Positions 41,217 through 49,346 of a stretch of DNA of 64,000 nt are shown in pieces. The position numbers and the translations under genes were made by a program. Each line of letters opens with the position of its first letter. Position 1 is the first letter of the stretch. The stretch comes from Nonomuraea jabiensis (GTDB lineage Bacteria > Actinomycetota > Actinomycetes > Streptosporangiales > Streptosporangiaceae), in the NCBI RefSeq assembly GCF_014204795.1, contig NZ_JACHMB010000001.1, forward strand, positions 12,366,501 through 12,430,500, given 5' to 3'. The notes below the pieces were generated by a model. The model was not told where the DNA came from. It saw nothing but the letters and a program-made list of their open reading frames with translations, and did not search any database.

Positions 41217-42089
41217 TCAAGCGTCCGGGAAATCGGCCAGCGCCTGTTCGGCCTCCCGCACCGCGGCCTTCAGCTGAGCCGCGAAGAACCCCACCCGGTC
41301 CGGGCCGAAGCGGGCCGAGGGGGCCGAGATCGACAGGGCGGCCAGGGCGGTGCCGTTCCCGTTGCGGAGAGTGGCGCCGATGGCGGAGACGCCGCGTTCG
41401 GTGCCGTCGATGTTGAGCGCGTAGCCGCGGGCCCTGACGTCGTCGAGCTCGCGGGTCAGGGTCGCGCGCTCGTGGTCGGGAAGGTCGGGATAGAGGTCGC
41501 GGAGCTGGGCGTGAGGCAGGGTGGCGAGCAGCACCTTGCCGCCGGAGGCCCGGCGGGCGGGCAGGATCGTGCCGCGGCGGTCGCGGATGTGCAGGATCTG
41601 CGACGACTCCACGCTGTCCAGGAAGCGCACCTCCGTACCGACCCGGAGCATGAGGTTCACGGTCTCCGCGGCCCGCGTGCACAGGGCCTCCATCGCGGGC
41701 CTGACCCGGGCGCGCAGCTCGCGCAGGAGCGCCCCGCCCGCGCCGGCCTGCGTCGAGGTGAGGAACGGCCCCGGCAGGTACGTGTGCTGCTCGTCCTGCA
41801 CGGCGAAGTCGCGGTAGACGAGCATGGCCAGCAGGCGGTGGGCGGTGGAGCCGGCGATGCCCAGCTCCCTGGCGACGTCGGCGACCTTGAGGCGGCCCTG
41901 GTCGCGCAGCATGTGCAGGAGCAGCAGGACGTTGTCGACGGAGCCCCGCCCCACCGCCTGGCCGCCCCCTGGGCCGTCCGCTGGACCGACCGGGGTGGAC
42001 GGCCTGCCGGAGGTGCGGGGAACGGCCGCCGAGCTGGCCGCCTGGGTCACCGGGCGCGGCCCCGCCCCCGATCCCGGCGCTCCCGCCAT
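41217..42089 (-). CDS. IclR-family transcriptional regulator
   Basis: A 290-residue IclR regulator. After a disordered Pro/Gly/Ala-rich 45-residue lead, the winged helix-turn-helix is at about 50-105 (VDNVLLLLHMLRDQGRLKVADVARELG, STAHRLLAML), and the GAF-like ligand domain follows (VRFLDSVESSQ, PARRASGGKVLLA, ERGVSAIGATL). The start at ATG 42089 has no clear ribosome-binding site, and a later start is possible because the lead is not part of the family. It is divergent from the hydroxylase pseudogene by 62 bp, as are regulators of aromatic-acid operons, so its local target is probably now dead. Confidence 0.88.
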   Translation of the reverse strand: MAGAPGSGAGPRPVTQAASSAAVPRTSGRPSTPVGPADGPGGGQAVGRGSVDNVLLLLHMLRDQGRLKVADVARELGIAGSTAHRLLAMLVYRDFAVQDEQHTYLPGPFLTSTQAGAGGALLRELRARVRPAMEALCTRAAETVNLMLRVGTEVRFLDSVESSQILHIRDRRGTILPARRASGGKVLLATLPHAQLRDLYPDLPDHERATLTRELDDVRARGYALNIDGTERGVSAIGATLRNGNGTALAALSISAPSARFGPDRVGFFAAQLKAAVREAEQALADFPDA

Positions 42090-42151
42090 CGGCCGCTGGC
42101 TCTGAAGGCACGCGACTCGGCGGGACCGGGTGTGGGTGGGGAGGAGGGCAC

Positions 42152-43245
42152 ATGGTCGAGGTGGTCGTCGTTGGAGGCGGTATCGGCGGGTTGGCGGCCG
42201 CGTTCGCGCAGGCGAGGGCCGGGCGGACGGTCCGGGTGCTGGAGCGGTCGGCCGAGTTCGGCGAGGTGGGCGCAGGGTTGCAGCTCGGCCCCAACGCCAC
42301 CCGCGTGCTCCACCGCTGGGGCCTGCTGGACCAGGTGATCGAGAGGGGCGTGCTCCCCGGGCGGCTGGTCTTCAGGGACGCCCTCACCGGCGAGGAGCTC
42401 ACCCACCTCGACCTGGGCGAGGGGTTCCGGCGCCGCTACGGCGGCCCCTACGTGGTGGCGCACCGCGGCGACCTGCACGCCGTCCTGCTGCGGGCCTGCG
42501 CCGCCGCGGGCGTGGAGCTGCTGAACGGCCGGCACGTCGAGCGCGTGGATGCCGGACGGGCCAGGGCCCACTGCGCGGGCGGCGAGGTGCACGAGGGTGA
42601 CGTGGTGGTCGCGGCGGACGGCCTGCAGTCGGTCCTGCGGGCGCAGCTCGTCGCCGACCAACCCCACGATTCCGGATTTGTCGCTTATAGAGGCACCCGT
42701 CCGCTCCCGGGGGATTTCGACGTCGCCGACGTGGTCGCGTACCTGGGCCCCGACTGCCACTTCGTCCAGTACGCCCTGCGCGGCGGCGAGCTGCTCAACC
42801 AGGTGGCCGTCTTCCGCGGCCCCGGCGACCTGGAACCGGCCTTCGACGGCTGCTGCGAGGCGATCGGCAAGGGCCTGCCGTACCTGTGGCGCGACCGCCA
42901 CTGCCCATGCTCGACCGCCCGCCCATCGGCACCTGGGTGCGGGGCAGGCTCGCCCTCCTGGGGGACGCCGCCCATCCCATGCTCCAGCACCTGGCCCAGG
43001 GCGCCTGCCAGGCCATCGAGGACGCCCACGAGCTGGCCGAGCAGTCGGCGGCCGGCGACTGGGGCCGGGCGCTGGCCGCGTAACAGGAGGTCCGCGTGCC
43101 GAGGACGGCGCGCGTGCAGACGGCGGCGCGGCTGTGGGGCGACATCTGGCCCGTGGACGGCGTGGCCCGGGTGCTGCGCAACGAGCTGTTCCGGACCAGG
43201 GACCCGGCCGGCCACGACTACGTCGACTGGCTGTATGGAGGGTGA
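42152..43245 (+). pseudogene. 3-hydroxybenzoate 6-hydroxylase-like FAD monooxygenase, inactivated by frameshift and nonsense codon
   Basis: From ATG 42152, residues 1-250 are a group A flavin monooxygenase (VVVVGGGIGGLAAAFAQARAG, DGLQSVLRAQL) closest in motifs to 3-hydroxybenzoate 6-hydroxylase or salicylate hydroxylase. Near 42903 one base is missing: the frame shifts just where the other frame begins PMLDRPPIGTWVRGRLALLGDAAHPM, the conserved GD motif region. In that frame a TAA at 43081-43083 replaces the expected Tyr codon, after which the conserved C-terminus (RTARVQTAARLWGDIW to WLYGG) continues to a stop at 43245. Two independent lesions make this a true pseudogene. No gentisate ring-cleavage genes adjoin it. 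Confidence 0.85.
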
Positions 43246-44771
43246 AGCGTGACGGGGCCGTCCGGGGTGTGGACGGTCAGCGCGTCGCCGGAGACCTCTA
43301 CGCGCGGATCGGCCGCGCCGGGCACGATCACGGTCAGCACGGCCGCGGCGGCGGGGGACACCACGGTCGCCACCTCGGCGGTCCGCAGGTAGCCGGTCGA
43401 GACCAGCCCGGGCCGCACCCCCAGCCCAGCCCCTGGGAGCTGCAGCAGCGTCACCCGCCAGTCCCCGTCCCCGAGCACCACCCGGCCGTCACCCCGGGAG
43501 ACCACCCGCAGCGCCGGGTCGAAGTGCCACAGGCTGCGCAGGGTCCCGCCCTCTACGGAGTCGTGCACGGCCATCAGGTCGGCCCCGTGGTTGACGAGGA
43601 CGCGCCGGGTCCTGGTGACCCCGTAGGCGTCGTCGGCCAGCTCGTAGGACTGGCGTGACGGTTCGACGGACGATCCGGCGAGCCGCGTGGCCGTCCCCGG
43701 GCGGAAGGTTCCGGCCACGACGGGCACGTTGTGCGCCTCGGGCGAGCGCGTCCACTCCACGTACCCGGTGCGCTCGTAGGAGTGGAAGCCGGCCTCGACG
43801 AGGATGCGGCGGCCCTGGGCGCTGTAGGTGACGCCGAGGTGGTCCTCGTGGCCGTGCAGCCGCCGCCCGGGCCCGAACCTGATCGAGTAGAACGCCGACC
43901 GCGGGTCGTCCCAGGCGGTCCTGCCGAAGACGTACCCGCCGTCGAACACCCGCACCACCGGCCCCTCGTGCGGGAACCCGTCGGCGCGGGTGTCGGCCGG
44001 GCTGTCGCCGATCGGGGCGAGGCGGCCGTCGGGCTGGGTGGCGTGCGCGACGTACGCCTCCAGCGCGGCCCGGCGGGCGATGAGCCGCTGGGGCGGTTCG
44101 GCGCCGCTCTCGCCGATCGCCCGCAGCGCCGTGCCGAGCCGCCGGTGCACGTACAGGCCGTAGCGGGGGGCCTGCTCCTGCAGCACCCCCTGGGCGTCGA
44201 TGGCCAGCTCGGCGGAGGCCGTCATCCGGCGGATGGCCAGATCGCGCCAGCGCGCCCGGCCGAGCCGGCAGCCGACGACGAGCAGCCCGATGTCCTGGTC
44301 CAGGCCGTGGTTGTGGCCCGCGCGGTAGAGCGACGAGTCGGCCAGGATCTCCCCGTGCTCGGCCAGGCTGTCCCACAGGGTCCGGCTGCGTACGTGCTGG
44401 CTGAGGCACACGAGCGCGGGGGCGCGCAACGCGACCGCGTGCTCGGCCCACGCCCACGGGCTGACCCCGCGGCCGCCGCGCGGGTTCTCCCGGATCCAGT
44501 GCTCGGCCAGGGCGCCGGCACGGTCGAGGTACGCGCGCTCGCCCGAGCGCTCGTACTCGGCGACCAGCCGGCCCATCCAGCGCAGCGCGTGCAGGTTCAG
44601 CGCCCAGGAGCGGTTGCCGTGCGGGTTGGCGGTCCAGTCGACGTCCGAGCCCAGCTCGACCGGCGGCAGGCCGACGAACGTGACCCGCCCGCGCATCACC
44701 TCCTCCGCCTTGATCAGGGGAAACTGGTCGCTCAGGCAGATGGCTCTGCCCGAGGTCATACGCCAGAACAC
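43218..44771 (-). CDS. Heparinase II/III-family polysaccharide lyase-like protein
   Basis: A 517-residue protein with an (alpha/alpha) toroid N-terminal half and a beta-sandwich C-terminal half as in heparinase II/III lyases. Key segments are LYRAGHNHGLDQDIGLL, the metal/active-site strand GPGRRLHGHEDHLGVTYSAQG with FHSYE following, and EAHNVPVV. The family cuts uronic-acid polysaccharides by beta-elimination. No signal peptide is present, which is odd for a lyase acting on large polymers and fits oligosaccharide processing or glycan metabolism. GTG 44771 has an AGGAG site six bases upstream. Its 3' end overlaps the pseudogene's last 28 bp on the other strand. Confidence 0.8.
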   Translation of the reverse strand: MFWRMTSGRAICLSDQFPLIKAEEVMRGRVTFVGLPPVELGSDVDWTANPHGNRSWALNLHALRWMGRLVAEYERSGERAYLDRAGALAEHWIRENPRGGRGVSPWAWAEHAVALRAPALVCLSQHVRSRTLWDSLAEHGEILADSSLYRAGHNHGLDQDIGLLVVGCRLGRARWRDLAIRRMTASAELAIDAQGVLQEQAPRYGLYVHRRLGTALRAIGESGAEPPQRLIARRAALEAYVAHATQPDGRLAPIGDSPADTRADGFPHEGPVVRVFDGGYVFGRTAWDDPRSAFYSIRFGPGRRLHGHEDHLGVTYSAQGRRILVEAGFHSYERTGYVEWTRSPEAHNVPVVAGTFRPGTATRLAGSSVEPSRQSYELADDAYGVTRTRRVLVNHGADLMAVHDSVEGGTLRSLWHFDPALRVVSRGDGRVVLGDGDWRVTLLQLPGAGLGVRPGLVSTGYLRTAEVATVVSPAAAAVLTVIVPGAADPRVEVSGDALTVHTPDGPVTLHPPYSQST

Positions 44772-44825
44772 GTCGGGACTCCTGTTTCAGGGCGCGCGAA
44801 ACCCACGCGCCGGCGTCGGAATGCT

Positions 44826-45575
44826 CTAGCGGGGACCCCGGTCGGTCCAGCCCGCCTCGATCACGCGCTCCGTGCGCGGGGACGGCCCGTCGTCGGTGCA
44901 GGAGAGCACCTGCGAGGTCGCCGGGTCGATGACGAGCGTCCGCTGGGTGCCGTCGGGCAGCGCGTACGAGAACGCCTCCCCGCGGTCGCGCTCGCCCAGG
45001 TACCGGACCTCGGGCAGGTCGGCGAGCGCGCGGTAGGCGGCGGCGCGCACGGCGGGCGGGGACGGCTTGGTCCACAGCAGGCCGCTGAGCGCGTCGGCGA
45101 GCAGGCCCTTGGACGGCAGCATGCCCGCCACCCGCTCCCTGAGCGCGACCGGGTCCGTGGGCAGGCGCTCGATCTGCTGGAACGTCAGGTCACGCCCCGC
45201 CATGCTGAACGCCGACCGTCCCGTGACGCGCGTGATCCGGCCCTGTTCCGAGGTCCACGCCCGGCCGTCCCTGGCCGCCCAGAGCTCGATCACCTGGGAG
45301 CCGTCCCGGACCTTCTTGATGCGCCAGTAGGTCCCGTCGGGAACGTGGCCGGAGGCGGCGGTGCCGGCCGCCGCCAGTAGCACGGAACGTCCGGAGGGGG
45401 CCGGCTGGTAGAGCACGAACGCCGCCGCCAGGGCCATCGCCACGGCGGGGAGCGCCAGCCACGACAGCCGCCTGCGCCGGCGTGCCGCCGTCACCCGCCG
45501 CCACACCCTGGCCTGGGCGTCCGGGTCGGTCTGCGGCCGGCCGTACAGGTCTCTGACGCGCTCCATCTCATCCAC
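44826..45575 (-). CDS. CU044_5270-family membrane protein, sigma-factor partner
   Basis: A 249-residue protein with one transmembrane helix (LSWLALPAVAMALAAAFVLY, about residues 37-56) and an extracytoplasmic domain of 190 residues with the DGTYWRIKKV and GQRTLVIDPATSQVLS-like features of the family found beside actinobacterial ECF sigma factors. It overlaps the sigma gene by 8 bp and begins MDEMERVRDLYG. A role in restraining or signalling to that sigma factor is inferred from gene order; no zinc-binding anti-sigma motif is present in the short cytosolic part. Confidence 0.8.
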   Translation of the reverse strand: MDEMERVRDLYGRPQTDPDAQARVWRRVTAARRRRRLSWLALPAVAMALAAAFVLYQPAPSGRSVLLAAAGTAASGHVPDGTYWRIKKVRDGSQVIELWAARDGRAWTSEQGRITRVTGRSAFSMAGRDLTFQQIERLPTDPVALRERVAGMLPSKGLLADALSGLLWTKPSPPAVRAAAYRALADLPEVRYLGERDRGEAFSYALPDGTQRTLVIDPATSQVLSCTDDGPSPRTERVIEAGWTDRGPR

Positions 45576-46179
45576 GGGCGAGCACCTCGATCTCGCCGAG
45601 CAGGGCGCGCAGCTTCTTCCTGGCCCGGCTCAGCCGGGACCCGACGGTGCCGTACGGGATGCCGAGCGCGGTGGCGACCTCGTCGTGGCTCAGCCCGGCG
45701 AGCGCGACGAGCAGCAGGACGTCGCGGTCGCGGCGGTCGAGCCCGGCCAGGGCGGCGGCCAGCTCGGGGCGCAGGCTCTGGGCGCTGACGCGGCGGGCGA
45801 CCGAGTCCTCGTGCCCGGGGGACTCGGGGTCGGGGGCGCAGCGGCCGAGCGCGCGCAGGGTGCGAGCCTCGAGGCGGCGGTGCTTGCCGATGAGGTTCGT
45901 GGCGATGCCGTACAGCCAGGCGCGCACGTTCGCGCGGGCCGGGTCGTACTGGGCCCGCTTGCGGAACGCGGTGAGGAACGTCTCGGCCACGACGTCCTCG
46001 GCGTGGTCGGGGCCGAGCCGCTGGGCGACGTAGGCGTGGATCTCGCCGAAGTGGGCGTCGAACACCGCCGCGAAACCGTCGGCGTCGTCGAGAACGTTCG
46101 GCGGCGAGCTGCGCGTCCCCCCGTGGACGTGCGCGCGAGCCGTCCACGCCGACGGCGTCGCGATGGTCTCCCCCGTCAT
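45568..46179 (-). CDS. ECF-type RNA polymerase sigma factor
   Basis: A 203-residue sigma-70 factor with region 2 (FDAHFGEIHAYVAQRLG, DVVAETFLTAFRKRAQYDP, VRAWLYGIATNLIGKHRR) and region 4 (LDRRDRDVLLLVALAGLSHDEVATALGIPYGTVGSRLSRARKKLR), with no region 1.1 or 3. ATG 46179 has a GGAAGG site five bases upstream. That site lies in the right arm of an inverted repeat (46185-46259). The gene overlaps its membrane partner by 8 bp, forming a two-gene signalling unit. Confidence 0.92.
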   Translation of the reverse strand: MTGETIATPSAWTARAHVHGGTRSSPPNVLDDADGFAAVFDAHFGEIHAYVAQRLGPDHAEDVVAETFLTAFRKRAQYDPARANVRAWLYGIATNLIGKHRRLEARTLRALGRCAPDPESPGHEDSVARRVSAQSLRPELAAALAGLDRRDRDVLLLVALAGLSHDEVATALGIPYGTVGSRLSRARKKLRALLGEIEVLARG

Positions 46180-46184
46180 GTGCT

Positions 46185-46259
46185 GCCTTCCGGTGAATCA
46201 GTGGTCATCTCTTATCACCCGATGCACCGGTTTGCTTTCACGCTCTCATTCCGGAAGGC
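46185..46259 (-). promoter_or_regulatory. Long-range inverted repeat masking the sigma-factor ribosome-binding site
   Basis: On the mRNA strand GCCTTCCGG (46259-46251) is perfectly complementary to CCGGAAGGC (46193-46185), which contains the GGAAGG ribosome-binding site of the sigma gene. Pairing of the 9-bp arms across a 57-base loop would hide that site. The upstream arm starts two bases after the stop codon of the winged-helix gene, so it matters only in a read-through transcript or one starting before 46259. Confidence 0.4.
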
Positions 46260-46260
46260 G

Positions 46261-47223
46261 TCATTCCAGAAAGCGGCGGACGTTGGCGATCTCGGCGTCG
46301 AGCAGGCCGTCCGGCAGCTCGTCGAACGGCTCGACGCTCACCCGCGTGCCCTTCCGCCCCCACACGCCCCTGATCACCCCGCCCACCAGCACGACCGGGC
46401 GGAGGACGCCTCCCCCAGGGAACACCTTCCTGGCGTTCTCGGCGGCCAGGATCGGGTCGCGGCTGCGCCAGCCCATCAGGTACTCGTCGAAGGCGGGCAC
46501 GAGGCGGGCCACCGGCTCCTCCCCCGCGCGGGCGGGCGGCGGATCGGCGGCGCTCAGCCGCCAGGCCGTGCGGGCCTCGCCGAGCGGCAGGCCCGACCAG
46601 GCGGCCAGGTCCTCGGGCTCGGCGGGGTGGTGGGCGCGGCGGTAGCGCAGGCCCAGCTCCTTGAGCGCGCGGTCCCGGTCGGGCTCGGGGGTGATCGGGG
46701 CGCCCAGCCAGTCGGCGGCGTGCACGTACGTGGGCTTGCCCGCGCGGAGCGGGCCCAGCACGGCCAGGCCGTGGTGGGCGGCCAGCCCCACCAGGTGCAC
46801 GACGCCCTGGCCGGTGGCCCGGCCCGCCAGGCGCTCCTCCAGCTCGGCCTTGGTGAGCGGGCCCTGGCCTTCGAGGGCGCCGGAGATGAGCCCGAGCAGG
46901 TCGTCGCCGGTGACGCCCTCCTCGTGGAGGCGGCGCAGGGTGTTCGTGGCGCGGCCGGTGAGGGCGTGCAGCCAGGGCAGGTCGTCGGCGTGCACGAAGT
47001 GGAGGGTGCCGCGCGGGCCCCAGGTTCTGACGATCTCGCGGGAGGTCACCGCGGCCTCGACGTCCTGCCTGGTGAGGGTGGCGGAGCGGGCGCGGAGGGC
47101 GAGCAGGGCGGAGGGGACGTCCTGGGCCTGCATCGCCGCCAGGTGCCTGACGATCTCGCCGGCCGCCAGGCCCGGAGGGCGGTGCAGGAGCTGGGACTCC
47201 ACGCTTCTCATGGTCAACGTCAT
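46261..47223 (-). CDS. Winged-helix DNA-binding-domain protein (HTH_42/YcaQ-like)
   Basis: A 320-residue protein of the HTH_42 family, related to YcaQ/AlkX DNA glycosylases that unhook crosslinks. Visible are the N-terminal LLHRPPGLAAGEIVRHLAAMQAQDVPSALLALRAR, RTWGPRGTLHFVHADDLPWL, and the C-terminal LLPAFDEYLMGWRSRD-like VPAFDEYLMGWRSRDPI and GGVIRGVW segments. It overlaps the transglutaminase-like gene by 4 bp (ATGA) and is last in that leftward operon. The QxQ-like catalytic motif of YcaQ appears as MQAQD (residues 31-35), but activity is unproven. Confidence 0.8.
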   Translation of the reverse strand: MTLTMRSVESQLLHRPPGLAAGEIVRHLAAMQAQDVPSALLALRARSATLTRQDVEAAVTSREIVRTWGPRGTLHFVHADDLPWLHALTGRATNTLRRLHEEGVTGDDLLGLISGALEGQGPLTKAELEERLAGRATGQGVVHLVGLAAHHGLAVLGPLRAGKPTYVHAADWLGAPITPEPDRDRALKELGLRYRRAHHPAEPEDLAAWSGLPLGEARTAWRLSAADPPPARAGEEPVARLVPAFDEYLMGWRSRDPILAAENARKVFPGGGVLRPVVLVGGVIRGVWGRKGTRVSVEPFDELPDGLLDAEIANVRRFLE

Positions 47224-49346
47224 CTCAGGAGGAGGCGGTTGCGCAGGCGGGTCGTCAGGGGGGTGCCTGCGCGTACGGCTCTGCGGATGGCGTCGCTGCG
47301 CTGCCAGGCCTCGGCGGCGGCGTCCTCGGTGACGGCGTCCGGGGCGTACCGGACGAAGTTCGAAATTTCAGCCAAAGGCTGGATGTGGGCGGAAATATCC
47401 CCCGAGCCTGACTGCCTGGCGACCACGTCCGCCGCCGTCAGGGCGTACTGGCCCCTCAGCCCCAGGTCGTCGCAGGTCTGCCGCCACGCGCCGAGCACCC
47501 GCTGCTCGGGCCCCTCGGCCCGGCGGCGCCCGCGCCTGCGCCACCACGGCAGGGCCACCACCACCCCGGCGTACGCCACCAGCAGCGCCCCGCCCGCCAC
47601 CGACGCGATCAGCCAGATCGCCGGGCCGCTCGACGGCTCCTCGCCGTTCCCCGTGGCCTGCGGCTGGGACGTCTTCGGCCGGTCGCTCCCGCCCTGGGTG
47701 AACTCGCCCTCCAGTTCCTCGCTCTCCTCGATGGCCGAGGACACGACGTCGTGGTCGTCCTTGGCGCCGCTGCGGCCCGGCGTGGGATAGAACGGCCGCC
47801 AGCCGAGCCCGTCGAACTTGATCTCCGCCCACACCATCACATGGCCAGATTTAACGCGATAAATCCCGCCGGACTCCTCGCCCGGTCTGAACCCCACCAC
47901 CACCCGCGACGGCAGCCCGAGCGTCCTGGCCATGAGCGCGAACGTGGTCGCGAACTGCTCCGACGTCCCCCGGTGCGTGGTCTGCAGGAAGAACTCCAGC
48001 CCCTTGAGCGAGTGCCCCGGCGGCGCGGTGACATCGTAACTGGCGTTGGTGCGCAGGTACCTCTGCAGCCGGTACGCCCGCGTGATCGGCGTGGTCGCGC
48101 CCTTGGTGGCCTCCTGGGCGAGCTTGCGGAACAGCCGCTGCTGCGGCCCGGCAGGGAACGCGGTCAGCCCCGGGTCGACGGCGGGCCTGGCGTCGAGCAG
48201 CTCCTGCTTGGACGGCCGGGGCACCTTCGAGGTCACCTCGTAGCTGAACCCCTTGGCGGGCTTGGCACCGGCCAGCAGCGCGCCGCTCTCGGGGTCCACC
48301 ACCAGCCCCCGCACGCCATCGACCCGCTCCGGCCGCTCGGCGGCGGGCAGCCAGGTGCCCGGGAGCCCGTCGAACGTCACCTTCTGACGGACGACGTCCG
48401 CCTTGCCCGTCCAGCCCGTCTCGGGCACCCGGCCGCCGGTGGGCTGGAACCGGGCTCCGGAGGTCCATCGGACGCCGTCGTACCGGTCGAGCACGGCCAG
48501 CCGCCAGTTGAGCGGTTTGTCGGCCTTGACGGTGAACAGCTCCCTGTCGGGGATCTGCAGCCACGCCGAGACCCGGTCCAGCGGGCTGACGCTGTCGACG
48601 CGCCGCGGCGGCGGGAGGTCGGCGTCCTGCCGGGGGTTGTACGGCTGCGCGGCGATGGGCAGCAGCGGCCCCACGGCCAGCGCCACCGCGGCCAGCGCGG
48701 CGGCGGCCGGCAATCCGGCCAGCAGCCAGACCGGGGAACGGTCGTCGCGCAGCAGGGCCAGCGCGGCGATCAGCACGAACAGCGCGCCCGCCACGGGGAG
48801 GTTCGAGCCCTCGCCGTCCACGCCCAGCAGCAGCGCCGTGCCGTAGACGGCCAGGGCCGGGACGGCGGCGGCGATCCTGGTGCGGGTGCGGGCCAGCGTC
48901 TCGGCGCCGATGACGGCGGCCGCCCAGACGAGGGTGTGGACGAGGACGAGGAGGTGCGGCTCGGGCTGGGCGGGGAGGAGGGTGGTGAGCAGGGCGTGCC
49001 AGGAGTTCGCCACGTCGGCGAACACGCCTGGGTGCGGGGCCTTGTAGAGGAGGACGGTGCCGGCGAACCAGAGGACGACGTCCAGGAGCAGGGCCAGCCA
49101 GAGGGGACGCCGGCCGAGGATCGCGGCTACGGCGGCGGGGGCGATGGCCGCGGGGATCACGGCGGCCAGCAGCTCGGTGCCGGGGAACACCCGGTGGAAC
49201 CCCCACCCGGCCGCCCCGGCGACGCCCGCCACCAGCACCTGCCCGGCCATCCGCCGCCACAACGCCCCACCGGCCGCCCCGCCAGGCGTCGTCGCGTTCG
49301 GCGCGCGTCCGTGCCGGCCGCCGCTTCTGGGGGCCGGGGTGGTCAT
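47220..49346 (-). CDS. TgpA-type membrane protein with degenerate transglutaminase-like domain
   Basis: A 708-residue membrane protein: about six N-terminal transmembrane helices, a large extracytoplasmic region with the transglutaminase-like core near residues 430-525, one more helix near 575-600 and a cytosolic tail. The catalytic Cys-His-Asp set is replaced: the usual GTCEQF reads GTSEQF (S462), the residue two before the conserved Trp is M504 in HVMVWAE, and GWxxxDPTP reads GWRPFYPTP (Y520). It should be catalytically inactive and probably serves a binding or scaffold role. It overlaps the DUF58 gene by ATGA and is part of the FN3-MoxR-DUF58 operon. Confidence 0.87.
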   Translation of the reverse strand: MTTPAPRSGGRHGRAPNATTPGGAAGGALWRRMAGQVLVAGVAGAAGWGFHRVFPGTELLAAVIPAAIAPAAVAAILGRRPLWLALLLDVVLWFAGTVLLYKAPHPGVFADVANSWHALLTTLLPAQPEPHLLVLVHTLVWAAAVIGAETLARTRTRIAAAVPALAVYGTALLLGVDGEGSNLPVAGALFVLIAALALLRDDRSPVWLLAGLPAAAALAAVALAVGPLLPIAAQPYNPRQDADLPPPRRVDSVSPLDRVSAWLQIPDRELFTVKADKPLNWRLAVLDRYDGVRWTSGARFQPTGGRVPETGWTGKADVVRQKVTFDGLPGTWLPAAERPERVDGVRGLVVDPESGALLAGAKPAKGFSYEVTSKVPRPSKQELLDARPAVDPGLTAFPAGPQQRLFRKLAQEATKGATTPITRAYRLQRYLRTNASYDVTAPPGHSLKGLEFFLQTTHRGTSEQFATTFALMARTLGLPSRVVVGFRPGEESGGIYRVKSGHVMVWAEIKFDGLGWRPFYPTPGRSGAKDDHDVVSSAIEESEELEGEFTQGGSDRPKTSQPQATGNGEEPSSGPAIWLIASVAGGALLVAYAGVVVALPWWRRRGRRRAEGPEQRVLGAWRQTCDDLGLRGQYALTAADVVARQSGSGDISAHIQPLAEISNFVRYAPDAVTEDAAAEAWQRSDAIRRAVRAGTPLTTRLRNRLLLR

